From contig CAXIPT010000001.1 of assembly GCA_964030475.1 (NCBI GenBank), positions 7,530,179-7,594,178 on the forward strand: DNA of 64,000 nt, written 5' to 3'. The DNA is from Tethya wilhelma. Its lineage: Eukaryota; Porifera; Demospongiae; Tethyida; Tethyidae. The notes beneath the pieces are model-generated. The model was not told the origin of the DNA, did not search any database, and saw only the letters and a program-made list of their open reading frames with translations. Position numbers and translations under genes: made by a program. Positions 1-11,124 of this stretch are shown one piece after another. Numbering within the stretch: position 1 is the first letter of the stretch; every line of letters starts with the position of its first letter.

Positions 1-532
1 GATTGAGTGTTCAATGGGTTGATTGTGGTGCTCTAAGAGCTAGCCATACATTGCAGAACATAGTTCAATCATACCATAATATTACGGACTTACATGTGGG
101 AAAATTTATTGCGCACTACAAAATTTAAAACTGTAAACATGCGTGTCTGTAGACCATACATCATGAAATAAGTTATAAACTCACCTTTTACCCCATGCTC
201 TTCTGATTTCACTAAAATTAAGAATAAGAGATTGATGATTCTTGACGCTAAAGACAAATTAGAGGCCATTTACACCAGACCAGAACACTGACAGTCCGGC
301 AGCGGGTGTGTAATAATTAGAACAGAATCTCAACAAAAGATTAGTGGTCGTCGATATCACAAATCACAATATCTACTGCACACATCTCGTGTCAGGCTGG
401 TTAGCTGTCAATGACCATGCACAATGCACCACAATGCCATGTACTTCACAGTTTACTACAAATAAAATTACTGTAAACATTACAAACCAAGACATATAAA
501 GTTCTTTAGAACAAACAATTCACTAGTATTGA

Positions 533-593
<61 letters not shown>

Positions 594-722
594 NAAAAAA
601 AAAAAAAAAAAAAAAACGTTTTCAAAGTGAAAAAAAGGTTTTGAGTAAAAAAGTTACACATTTGACATTACACGGTAATGAACGCACATGAAGCTATACA
701 ACAATCATCACGATACTCAAAC
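1..722. other. AT-rich non-coding flank with poly-A tract
   Basis: I see no convincing exon in this stretch. It is AT-rich and contains an A homopolymer at about 535-616 with a single N at 594, so the true length of the run is uncertain. The segment lies 3' of the minus-strand gene that ends at 723 and probably includes its 3' UTR. Confidence 0.6.
535..616. repeat. Poly-A/T homopolymer run interrupted by N
   Basis: This is an almost pure A tract on the plus strand with an N at 594. It lies just downstream of the stop codon of the minus-strand membrane-protein gene. It could be a retroposed tail or simple slippage; no target-site duplication was identified. Confidence 0.85.
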
Positions 723-3700
723 CTACCAGCATTGTTCATTATCAGGATATTCATTATTAGGATAATGTCCATCATGAGGATGTCTCTCGTTGTCAGGAGG
801 TTCATCATTATTTTGTTCATTGGGGTGTAGTTCGCTACTATTAGATTGTTCTTGGTTGTTAAGCTCAGCCATAACACTTTGGTGGGACCTCTCCCTGGCA
901 GGGTCAGTCTCATTCTGATGTTCTATAATTGCCGATGCTTCGATTGGTCTTGATGAACTCGATACTACTATTCTTTGACGTGAACTGTCACAATCAATTG
1001 GAGACACTGGATTAACTAAAACTGTACTCTCATCAATAGGGATGGGCGGTAGTACTTCATGAGCAGAGACATGTGGTGGTGCGGGAATTGACGATGGTTG
1101 AGAAGGAGGAGGGGCTGGCTGAGAATTAATGGGGATGGGAAGGGATCCAAGAGTATATGCCGAGGGTGGATTCCGATGCTCTGTTGTTGCATCCTGTGCC
1201 ATAACTGGTGCTCCACCATCAGCGTAGATAGGCGGTGGTCCTCCATCAGCGGGGTGGACAGACAATGGTCTTCCATCAGTGGAAGGGACAGACAATGGTC
1301 TTCCATCAGTGGGAGGGACAGACAATGGTCTTCCATCAGTGGGAGGGACAGACGGTGGTCCTCCATCAGCGGGGGGGACAGGTAGTGGTCCTCCATCAGT
1401 GGGGGGGACAGGTAGTGGTCCTCCATCAGTGGGGGGGACAGGCGATGGTCCTCCATCAGCGGGGGGGACAGGCGGTGGTCCTCCATCAGCAGGGGGGACA
1501 GGTAATGGTCCTCCATCAGCGGGGGGGACAGGTAGTGGTCCTCCATCAGTGGGGGGGACAGGCGGTGGTCCTCCATCAGCGGGGGGGACAGACGATGGTC
1601 TTCCATCAGCAGGAGGGACAGACGATGGTCCTCCATTAGTGATAACAGGGGGTGATTCTCCATTGGAAGATAGTGAATTGTCATCAAAGATTTGACTACA
1701 TAAGAATTTTTAGTCAATTACACTCAGTTGATAAAAATACACAATTGATACTTACTTCAAAGGTTTCATCTCAGCAACACATTCAGCATTTTCATTGAAG
1801 GAGTGTTGCCCACGACGTTTCTTACTATGAATAGAAAAATGATAGAGTGTAGGTAAATGATCTACCGTATAGCCGGAAATATTGACAGGGATTTTAATTT
1901 GACGGTTTGATGGTCAAAGTTCAAATCGTCAAATTTAATTCCACCAATATTTTTATTTTAAGTTCTGCGGAGCAAACCGGCAAATTTTTTGACCGTGAAT
2001 ATTTCCTGCTATAAGGGAATCATTTCTAAGTGACCTCTTGTACTAATAGGGTACTCTGTGACTTTTCACTCTTTCACACCATCAAAATCATGCAATCACT
2101 TACACCATCTTCCTTAAGACCACTATCAAGATGGAGATCACCAGCAGCACTAAGATTGAAATAAAACAGAGAACAACACCGATTGCAATGAACCCAGGCT
2201 GTGTAGAGGTTGATTCCTCTGGAGGAGGTAGTACATCTGGAGTTGCTGTCTCATCAGTCTCAGAAGACTTTTGTGTAGTCTGCTGCTCTGTTGTAACTGG
2301 TTCCACTTCAGTAGTAGTTGGCTCCTCTGTAGTGGTACCAGGTCCCATCTCAGTTGTGGTTGGTGGTTGATCTGTGGTGGTTGGTTCCCCACTGGTAGTG
2401 GTAGTTTCTGGTGGCCCAGCTGTAGTGATATCAGGAAGAGAGCATTGACAATGAAGACTGAAGCGTGATGGGTAAAAGTTCGCTATGTCAAAGTTTCGTT
2501 CAACTTTAGCCACAACGGGATTAACTGCACAGAAGAGATTGTACAACAGCGTATTGGTGTCATTGTTAACAATGACATATTGTGATCCAACAAATTGGGA
2601 TGGTGCAGCCACTGCATGTTCACTCACTCCTAGCAGCTGACAGTGGCCAGCAGTGAGGTTGCAATACCACGTCTCTCCAGTCTCTAGGGTCGCTACAAAA
2701 TGATACACACCATCTCTCTCACTGCAGTTAGCATAAGTGATATCATTTGAGGAAAAGTACGTTGAATTTCCGATAATTTGATAATCACTGACAGAGCGTA
2801 AAGTGAGTGTAGAATTCTTTGTACTCACAAAGACAGACTCCGAGCAGAAATACACTCTTCCAAATCTGTCCCTAGAAAATGTTCTGCGTTCAAAATCACA
2901 CACTGTTATGAGTGCAGTTTCATCATCACAGACAGCTGCAACTTTGTAAGGTGATATGAGTTCAAGCCGAGATTCATTGAGACAAATACTCGGTAGGGAT
3001 GAAACCAATGAGAAACCAGTTTCAACGTTAAAGCCTACGATGGAGTTAGCATCTATGAAGAAGATATGACCATTCTCATCGGGCAAGCACCTGTTCTTAA
3101 TATAGATAAAGTTTGAATGGATGCCAAACAGCTCATCACGACGACGATTTGGTAAAAATTGTATTTGAGAACTTGAAAGATTACTAAACGAAATTCTTAT
3201 TTTTAATGGATAAAGGTAGGTAGAACCTAGAGAAGTTCCAACACAGAAACCCAATACAGTGTCTCTAAAGATAGCAGATGCATCATGAAGACCAGTTAAG
3301 AGACATTCGACTGGACTTCGAATGAAGACACTGTTGTCCATTGTATTGTTGAGGAGAGAGGGGACTGGTACGAGTTGGACACCTCGAGGTTGCGGAATTA
3401 CATCAACTGTCCTCTGACCTTTAGTGACCCGGAGGGATGACAGTGTGTTAGTGGCAGCAGAAAGAGATGCATTGTGAATGGTGGTGACTGAAGCTTGACG
3501 ACCGATTTCATAAGCACGGGCGGTAAATCGAGTGATTCCATCATTGTCACCGGTGTCAATAACCAAATACCCACTGGGGCAAGTCTGCACCTGTGAGCCT
3601 GTGTGAATGTGATGTGAAAATAATATATACACATGTACAGTACAAGTACAGTCAAGTGCATTAGGCTAAGTGAACATTGCAACATGCAAAGTGCACACTA

Positions 3701-4262
3701 AAACCATAACCTTGAGGCTATGAAATTGTATGAATGTGAAATGCTCCAAAGGTGCATACCCCTTGGCACTTTGATATTGTGCACAATCACTATACATGTC
3801 AGATGTACATGTGTCATCATCAATGGATGAAAGGATGAGATCATTGTAGTACTGTGTTTAATGTAGTGTGTATTGCCATGTCTGTTTCAACACTGTCACA
3901 TGCTGTACAGTTCAGAGGAGTAGGAGAAGGAGGGTGGGGGGTTGGGGGGCATTCCCACTTTTAAATTCAACCTAGTGCATATCCAACTGTGGGAGCATAC
4001 CCCCAGACCTCCCTTAAAAGCTTGCCCCCCTACTTTTCAACATGCTCCTACCCCTCTGCAGTTGGTGCCGTATATTTAGATAATGCACACCTAAATGTGT
4101 TTAGTATTTGGGCATGAGGAATGGGTAAAGCAAAGCCTCCAGGGAATCACAAAAGTCTCAGATCTCAGCAAGTACAGCATTTGTGAGATTCTACATGTCA
4201 ATTATCATAATCGGCTCACATAAGTACTTGCCATTTTGACCAATCAGCTGCCCTGATACTGC

Positions 4263-4299
<37 letters not shown>

Positions 4300-5885
4300 C
4301 AGTCAACATGGTGGTGGCAGAAACTTTCTGGTATATCAGAGTTGTACTACAGTGCTTTCTCACAAAAGTACATAGGGTACTTTTGCCTCGACCCAACTTA
4401 AGTGGTTAAACAACTGTAGCTTTAACCAAGGATAGACTAGCTGCCATTTGACTTCTTAGATCAAAACTAAATAGTAGGTTTTAATGTGATTATCTTTTTT
4501 TCTTGGCACCCAAACTTTCAACAATCTTCACCAATAGTGCTACTGGGAATGAGACCTTTGGAATGCACATTGCTAAATTATGCTTGCAATTACCGTATAG
4601 CTCCAAATTTTCGTGGTTCAAAAAGTTCGTGAAAAGTCTGTCTTTGCCGTTTTGAGCTAATTTTCGTGAATCACGATCTCTGAAATTATATTGCCGATAT
4701 ACGGTTTTCTAAATTTACGAGGAGAAAATTTTCGTGATATACGGTCAAATCACGAAATTCACGAAAATATTGTACCACGAAAATTTGGAGCTATACGGTA
4801 TAGCATACTCCTAGTTAATGAAAGGAAATTAATGCACATAAATGCTGTATAATGAACGGGAAAGTTTTGTGGGGTTTAACTTTCACAATATTTATACAGA
4901 TCACAATCTTCCGCAAAAGTTATTACTGCGAAATTCTCCATAATGTATATATGTATGGACATTGCGTAGCTCATCTGCACAAAATGTTTGACGAGAGACA
5001 TAGGCAAAAGTTAGACACCACAAAACTTTCCTGCTATGTGGTATTGAGTAGACACCAGACTCACATAGCCAGACCCCTTTTGCTCTATCTACACGGGTCT
5101 GTGGCAAAGGATACCAGTCTGACATATCACACATGCTAAAATGAGCATGTAATTGATCATTTGTTTCCAATCATTTGTTTCCGTGCAGTTAATAAACAGT
5201 GGTATTTTGAAGTGGAATTACCTGAAGAATGGAGAGCAAACAATAAATTCAGAAGCAGCAGCTAAGCTAGAGTGCCATGCCCTGACACTGGAACGAATGA
5301 AAGCTGTGGTGTCGTTCTTGAACAAGGGAGATGTATCTTAGCCTAGAAGCTTAAGTTCTTAGAACACCTTTTATTTCCACGGCCTATGGCAAATAGCTGA
5401 CACTGCCTAGTCCGAGTGGCTAGACTCTTTGAATAGCCAGATATGCTTTGCTTTGCCAAGAGTGAAAACTAAGCTCAAGAAGACAAATTTATATTACTTA
5501 CTCCACTGATATCAAAATTTTGCCGTCTAGTTTTGCCATAATTATTTGCTGCTGCACAAGGTTATTCATGTGGATCCCCTTCAGAATCTGGCCTGGGTAC
5601 AAGGCAACGTAGACACCAAGAATCACTTTCAACCCGCTCAGTCGCCCATGGTCCTTGGAGTACACAAATTATTCATGACAAACCAGCCCTGTCTAGTCTA
5701 TAATATCTATGGTCTAGTACACAAACAAAAGAACTAGGATCATAAATCATGCCATAGATGACCAAAATTATCACGATACGAAACATACCTTCTAGTTGGT
5801 CTGGTTCAGTGGTTTGAGATGTTGAAAGAGGCAACAGCATCATGAACACAAACGGAACTGTTATTTTTCGTAAAATATTCCCCAT
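723..5885 (-). CDS. Type I membrane protein with mucin-like stalk and repeat tail
   Basis: I do not recognise this gene by homology. Four phase-consistent exons (5885-5789, 3598-2104, 1824-1756, 1695-723) sum to 2634 nt, or 877 aa. Exon 1 encodes a signal peptide (hydrophobic core VPFVFMMLLPLSTS). Exon 2 carries an ectodomain of roughly 390 residues with many N-x-S/T sites and scattered cysteines, then a Thr/Pro/Glu-rich mucin-like stalk (about residues 420-502) and one transmembrane helix (about 503-527). Exon 3 begins with the basic stop-transfer patch KKRRG. Exon 4 encodes a Pro-rich cytoplasmic tail of about 324 residues, opening with about 14 copies of a 10-residue repeat of the type ADGGPLPVPP and ending QCW. 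The ectodomain could be a beta-propeller-like fold, but that is only an impression. The link from exon 1 to exon 2 spans a 2.2-kb intron and rests on phase (G|GC) and signal-peptide logic, so it is the least certain join. The PxxP-rich tail suggests SH3 or WW partners (inference). Confidence 0.7.
1229..1640 (-). repeat. 30-bp coding minisatellite (10-aa repeat)
   Basis: There are about 14 tandem copies of a 30-bp unit (plus-strand core tggtcctccatcagcggggg), with substitutions mainly at two or three positions per unit. The period is a multiple of three, so all frames on both strands stay open, which creates several shadow ORFs. The real frame is the one continuous with the transmembrane gene, encoding Pro/Gly/Asp-rich decapeptides in the cytoplasmic tail. 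Copy number is likely polymorphic. Confidence 0.9.
1863..2018. mobile_element. MITE (CCGTATAGCCGG termini), decayed copy
   Basis: The left end reads taccgtatagccggaaatat and the right end is a degenerate inverted version at about 1993-2018. The interior matches the better copy at 13255-13475 (gacggtttg..., ctccgcagaa...). It sits in the intron between exons 2 and 3 of the membrane-protein gene. The TA at the outer ends fits a TA target duplication, as in Tc1/mariner-type MITEs. Confidence 0.7.
3633..4590. other. Intron 1 of the 0.7-5.9 kb gene, no exon seen
   Basis: This is non-coding sequence within the proposed 2.2-kb first intron. It contains a G-rich patch near 3935-3960 and a (CA)n microsatellite at about 4263-4298. 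I found no supported exon on either strand. Confidence 0.5.
4591..4800. mobile_element. 210-bp MITE with perfect 26-bp inverted ends
   Basis: Positions 4591-4616 and 4775-4800 are perfect inverted repeats (taccgtatagctccaaattt and onward). The interior is itself palindromic and rich in gaaaatt/aattttc. The ends are TA-CCGTATAG...CTATACGG-TA, consistent with a TA target site. It shares the outer 11 bp with the elements at 1863 and 13255. There is no coding capacity, so it is a non-autonomous element. Confidence 0.85.
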
Positions 5886-6098
5886 CTTTAAATCCCTTCT
5901 AGATTGACATCAGAGCCTGAAATTTGAAACTGAGACTGAAATAGAAAATCAAGCTAAAATTTGTGCTGAACTTGCACTGTGACTCAGCAATCGCGCAAAG
6001 GGGAAACACCTGCTAACGTCACAATTACAACATGACAATTTAAAATTTTCAGTTGACGTAACAAAGTGCGGATAATTAGAACATGTCATATGCAATGC

Positions 6099-9090
6099 TT
6101 ATGCATCTACAACTAGTTTCAGCATAGTCAATGCCATCTCAGCAGCATCAGAAGGGACCTGCAATGCAGATAGAGAAAAGTATACAAGTAAAAACTGCAT
6201 TATACTGAGCATACTAAAGTGAAGTGTCCATTATGTCACACCACCTCAGAGCCAGCCATTGGTGAAACTTTAATACAAACATGCCTACCATATGGCCTGC
6301 TTTCAAGATCCAGAAGAACTGCAGGTTCTTGTACGACTGCATAAAAGCTCCAGTTTGCTTCGTAGCTTTACCAGAGGGTGGGTAGAGTGGAATACGAGTG
6401 GTGTTCTTGAAGGTCTTGAGGTGGGGCCATTCAAGTTTATCCATCCAGGCAATTGTACCTATTATTGAAGTTTCACAAAGACTAGTATCACTCATGCCTA
6501 CATGTATCAATCATGACGTGTGCAACCATTACACAGTGACCATACCATCAGTCAGTGCTCACCCATTGTGTCACAGATGAGATCTAGCTGGCCATTATAA
6601 ACAATGACAGGCACCTCCATTGTCAATAGCTTGTCCACTAAAAGAATGGAAGAAAGAAAAAGGGTAATAAGAGATGTAAATATTCTACTAACAGCAAACG
6701 ATATAGATTAGCATACCTGTTGCAATGACATCTTTCATGAAATCTCCTTTTTGCTTTTCAAACACTTTCCCTGATTGACCTACATATAAGAAAGCATCAC
6801 AAAATTTAGTGATAGTCTAAAGCACACATATATCACACATATACATTATCTCATGTAGTCAATCACAATGATGCGTGATCCACGATACTATAACCCATGG
6901 TATTTGTTCTACGAATCAATTGTGTATGCACACATTACAATACCTACCTCCCCATTCCACTTTCTCGGGGATCTTGAGTTTCTTCTTGATGGGTCCATTC
7001 ATGAGCTCTGATAGACTGTCAGCATGTAATCTCTTCAAGGGACGATGCTTTGAGGGATTTTTTAACTTGTTTTTTCTTGAGTTAGCTGAAAAAGGTTCTT
7101 CATTGTGATGGATGAGAATGTTGTAGAAATCCACAGTATCAGTGACCTGTGTAAATTGTGCACAAAGACATCCAACCCAGTTTGGGTCATTTCTATGCTA
7201 ATCAAGCTAATATGGAGTAGATTGAAGGGTAGCTCTCACTAAACCTCTCAAGTTATATTTGCAGGACAAGTTTTACCAGCCACAGTGGTGGCTTGAGTAT
7301 TTTGAATAATGGACTTCAGTTTCATATTTGAAAACAAGCTATTATGAAGGAAGACATTGCATGCAGCAGATTATTTTCAAGTTCAAAGCATAGGTAGTTG
7401 TGTTTCAGAATTACTGATTCAAGACATATAGATTAGCATACGTAGGTCATATCACAGGTAGTATATGTGCACCTGTACACTTGTCTGTGTTATTCTAGTA
7501 TAAACAATCTTCTATTTTTTGTTGATGTTTATCAAGCAAAGGCATACTTTGAAGCCCAAACAAGCCACTCACCCTATCCACCACATCCTGTGTGGCACCC
7601 CACAAGCTAGTGGAGTTAGTATAGTTTCCTGCATTCAAAGCAAGTTCAGTCTTGGCTGCCATCAGTTGAATCTCTTGTAGACCAGCTTCATTCACCAGGG
7701 ACTATAGTTTATGAATGTAAACTATATGATGTAGCAATACAGCAACAAAATGTCTTTCTTTACTTACAGTACTGAACAAATAGGGTCCCCATGTCTTTAC
7801 ATAATCTGTACATAAATGAATACTGTAAATATGGAAACATTGGTGAGCCTATAATTACTATTAATAATATTAGGCATTTATAGTCGTCAAGTCACTCAGC
7901 ATTGAGGCGAAAATCGTTACAATGTCAGTTTTCTTACAGAGTCAATCATACCAATTGGAGATATCCATGAATCACCCAAAGCAACACCTTTCAGCTGGAC
8001 TTTGATGCTACCCTTGTTCGCAGCCTGTGCAAACAAGAAAAGATCACATAGTCAATACAGTGAGTTTGCTTTTCATTCTATACACTACACTGTAATCACA
8101 CACATGCGCCAGACTAGTATGTACAATGCAGAACACATAGTCATGCTACTAGAATCACACCTCAGCTAATGCAAGTGCAAATGCAGCAGACATTTTCCCT
8201 CCATAAGACTCGGAGAATATGTAAAATGGAACAGTCTGCAAGGAGGAAAAAAGACATAGAAGCATGAAGGTTCAACTAGGTATAGTAGTATCAAGAGTGT
8301 ATACACTCTTGGTAGTATCCATAATACACTATAGTGAATATCTTCCGAACTACTGAAAAGACAGGCTACATGTTCATAGAAACCTCACACTAAAATAGTA
8401 ACATATTCATGCAGGAAGAGACACACAATTGAATTCATACATGAACAATTCCTTAAAGTCTACCACGGATACCAACCTCAAATACACGATACTTCTTAAG
8501 GAATGCACTAAAGAGTGTCACTAGATCAGCAGCAATTTCGTCCACATTGGTGGTATACGCAGAGTCCTTGTCTACATAGCTGTACCCAGTACCTACTGGA
8601 TTATCAACAAACAATATATTAGCAGCTTTGGTCCAAGATGTATTTCTTGACTTCAAATCAACATCAAGGGGCCCAATCTCTTGAAAATTCCCAAATCCTG
8701 TCGACGAACCCCCAGGTCCACCCTAAGGAGATGATAACAGTGAATGTTTCAGTTAATATATCAGTGTTTAATATGTGAATAAGTGTCAGGAGCCTGACCC
8801 AGGCCTAGCACTGAGCCTTGAGTACATACATCACTATGCAAAACACTATGACATTGCAAAGTATCCCGGCATGGACATAGTATCTGATAGACAAATTTAC
8901 ATGGAAGTACCTGTAGCCACATGACCAAAGGCATCTCCTCTCTTCCCATGCTATCATCTGTACAGCCATATAGCCACCAGAACATGTGTGCAGAAGGCCT
9001 CACTTCAACATAGCCCCAATCTTCATCAGGAATCATGTCAGCAGTAGCTGATAGGAGCATCAGCAAAGCAAAAAGTGGTCCCAGTTTCAT
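6099..9090 (-). CDS. SCPEP1: Retinoid-inducible-type serine carboxypeptidase
   Basis: This is a complete peptidase family S10 enzyme, secreted or lysosomal, removing C-terminal residues from peptides. Eleven exons (9090-8911, 8722-8477, 8235-8161, 8024-7952, 7805-7768, 7701-7573, 7146-6948, 6779-6717, 6637-6563, 6458-6289, 6158-6099) sum to 1308 nt, or 435 aa, close to the roughly 450 aa of vertebrate SCPEP1. A signal peptide opens the protein (LFALLMLLSATAD). The family landmarks are all present: MFWWLYG, PLVMWLQ followed by GGPGGSS, DNPVGTGYSY, the nucleophile motif SESYGG, ALGDSWISP, DFYNIL, LMNGPIKKKLKIP, the Asp motif NGQLDLICD, and WILKAGHMVPSD with the catalytic His. The Ser-Asp-His triad therefore looks intact. 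The start is the ATG directly before the signal peptide. The gene is divergent from Chibby, with 342 bp between the two start codons. Confidence 0.93.
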
Positions 9091-9432
9091 TTCTTTTGTT
9101 CTTTAGCAATGTCTGCGAACTGACTCTGGTGAATCAAAGGTCAGTACTGAAGCTTAGCTCTACTGACTGTGTGGCATCAGAGTGTGGAGTGTGGCATGCA
9201 CAGTAATCATGCATGCACTCGTGAGCCAATTTGCCAAGTACCGGCCGGTACGCGGTATACCTAGCGCACGCCGCGCCGCTTTGCTTGCAGCTTACCAAGA
9301 TTCGTATATTTAGAACAAAAAAATTGAATCGCCAAAGTCATAGCAACAGATCAACAACAGTGTCACAAAAAGGCCAAAATACTTTATTTATAGCATTGCA
9401 GAGCTAAAATTTACAAGTGAACAGAGTGTAAG
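9091..9432. promoter_or_regulatory. Shared divergent promoter of SCPEP1 and Chibby
   Basis: Only 342 bp separate the divergent start codons, so both promoters and both 5' UTRs must lie here. The segment holds the locally GC-rich patch near 9240-9285 (ccggccggtacgcggtat), unusual in this AT-rich sequence. No TATA box is evident. The bidirectional role is inferred from layout only. Confidence 0.45.
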
Positions 9433-9952
9433 ATGCCTTTATTTTCAAGATCGTCGTTCAGAACGCCAAAAAAGCCTCCAAAGAGACGGAGTGAGTCTCT
9501 TCCTAACATCCCTGCCCAACTAGAAGACTCCATGAACTTAACAGTGGACTCAATGAAGTTAGAAGGTACTACTCCAGCAGTGAGTATGAAGCTAGGAGGC
9601 TGCGACATTTGCTTTCAAGATGGGAAATGGGTGGTTGGTGAGTTCATTTCTAATTAGAGCACACCAAACGAGCAGCAAGCTCTGAATTCGCTGCTCAGGG
9701 CCTGAGGCTATAAATATAAAAAAATCATAAATGCACTCACTTTTTGCAGCTGGGGCTAAGGGCAGTGCTCGAACCACACAAGACTATGCTAAACTTCAGA
9801 AACAAAATATAGCTCTACATGAAGAGAACAACTTACTCAAGTACAAAGTGGAATTGCTGCTAGACATGTTAGCTGCGAGCAATGCTGACTGTTTGGTATT
9901 GCAGAAAGAGCTAGATGCAGTCAAGAAACAAACAGTACAGAGAAAGAGATAG
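9433..9952 (+). CDS. CBY1: Chibby homolog (beta-catenin antagonist, basal body)
   Basis: Two exons (9433-9637, 9750-9952) join in phase to give 135 aa, matching the 126-aa vertebrate Chibby in length and order. The N-terminus MPLFSRSSFRTPKKPPKRRS ends in the 14-3-3-binding type motif RRSESLP. The middle contains the conserved GxWV segment (FQDGKWVVG). The C-terminal half is a heptad coiled coil (ALHEENNLLKYKVELLLDML) followed by a basic NLS-like end (VKKQTVQRKR). In other animals Chibby binds beta-catenin to repress Wnt output and works at the ciliary base in ciliogenesis. The 112-bp intron has canonical gtgagt...cag borders. The gene is convergent with CENP-X, whose stop lies 196 bp downstream. 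Confidence 0.92.
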
Positions 9953-10148
9953 CAAAACCTTTACATACTACACACAATACTGTACATACACTGCTTCCCT
10001 GTAAATTGCATAGCACACAGTGCTAGGTAGCACTGCAGCTAGACTTTATTGCCAATTGTTTTTTAACACACTACAAATAATGTTTGTCTTTATGTACTGA
10101 TGAGAATTGAAAATAATTATTGTTGTTGATGATGATCAATTGGATAGA

Positions 10149-10990
10149 CTAGAAATCTAAGAGCTGCATGTTAAAATACAGGGAAAAAAGTGGCACAATT
10201 ACTACCATTAAACATGAGACCACAGGCATTTGCCTACCAGTTTGGGAAGTATCTTTTCAAAGTGCTGGACATCGACTTCAGATGCACCTTCTGCCTATAG
10301 AGATAGTGGAGTGATTCAGTCATCGAGTTAGGATGACTGGAAGTGAATTTTCTTACTTTTGCTTGTGCTGCAGACCTGTAAGCAGCCTCTGTTGAAACAT
10401 AATCATTACATAGTCATAGTAATTCTAGAATAGTGTCATGCAATTGATATACCAACGTAATTCTGAGGTTGATGTAAATAAATTACTGCATGGTGCATAC
10501 TTTCAGAGTAATACAGAGAAATGGGAATCTGTCAATCACTGTCCATGCGGCAAAGTAACTAGTATAGCATCACTTCAAGATGCTTTCCAATTTTGATGAT
10601 GCCAGTTGTAAGAGCTCTACAGCTACATATACACGCCTCACATAGCCTCATTCCCAGGACCTTCCCAACCCATTGCCATTGGGGAAACAGCTAGGGATCT
10701 GAGAACAAGGATGTGTTTCACATACTTACCTAAAACAAAGATGTATAAAAGTTCAGCTGAAAGTTTAATAGCATCATTACCAACTGTATGAGTGCAAATA
10801 TGCCCTTTATTATGCAAACATGTGTCCAGATCATGTGCATATTCTTACTTTTTGTTTTCTTTTCTTTGAAATTCATCTTTAATAGCTCTGATACAGTTTC
10901 CTGTGGTACAATTAATACAGTACTGCAGGGTTGGTGTAATAATTAGCTACTACAAGTTACCAATTTGAAAGGGTTGGCATTGCTGGCCAT
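10149..10990 (-). CDS. CENPX: Centromere protein X / MHF2 histone-fold subunit
   Basis: Six very small exons (10990-10961, 10900-10849, 10783-10730, 10388-10357, 10294-10238, 10163-10149) sum to 240 nt, or 79 aa (vertebrate CENP-X is about 80 aa). The joined protein follows the family closely: ETVSELLKMNFKEKKTK, a NDAIKLSAELLYIF helix, EAAYRSAAQAK, VDVQHFEKILPKL and the diagnostic C-terminus LLDF from a 15-nt last exon. CENP-X pairs with CENP-S in the Fanconi anaemia MHF complex and in the CENP-T-W-S-X kinetochore module, binding DNA through a histone fold. No open frame longer than 60 codons exists here, so a simple ORF scan misses it. All splice phases agree. Confidence 0.9.
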
Positions 10991-11124
10991 TGCTAGCAAG
11001 TTCTGGTGCGCGTTAATTAGAAACCTTTAGGTGCACCGCTCAAATTTCCCGCGCGCGTGTGGGTCCACGTTCTTCAAAGTCAGCAGGACTCCAGTTTTGA
11101 GAAATACCCTAAGTATACATCAAT
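10991..11124. promoter_or_regulatory. 134-bp divergent promoter, CENP-X / ZNF207
   Basis: The two start codons are only 134 bp apart on opposite strands. The gap contains a CpG-rich patch (cccgcgcgcgtgtgggtcc) near 11048-11066 and no TATA box. Both genes act in mitosis, so co-expression from one bidirectional promoter is plausible, but this is inferred from spacing. Confidence 0.45.

Noticed and set aside
1016..1717. Long minus-strand ORF with MEDHRLSPPL repeats, and three plus-strand ORFs over the same repeat
   Set aside because: The 30-bp period keeps several frames open. Only the frame that splices in phase to the transmembrane exon and continues into a unique Pro/Asn-rich tail is taken as coding.
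3398..3685. ORF with signal-peptide-like start (MHLTVLVLYMCIYYF) next to the receptor exon
   Set aside because: It is in a different frame from the ectodomain, with no room for an intron to correct it. The exon at 5885-5789 explains the signal peptide better.
4852..5341. Plus-strand ORFs at 4852-5139 and 5153-5341
   Set aside because: They lie in the proposed intron of the receptor gene with no domain, no consistent splice partner and an imperfect inverted repeat (about 4858-5034). They are possibly element-derived.
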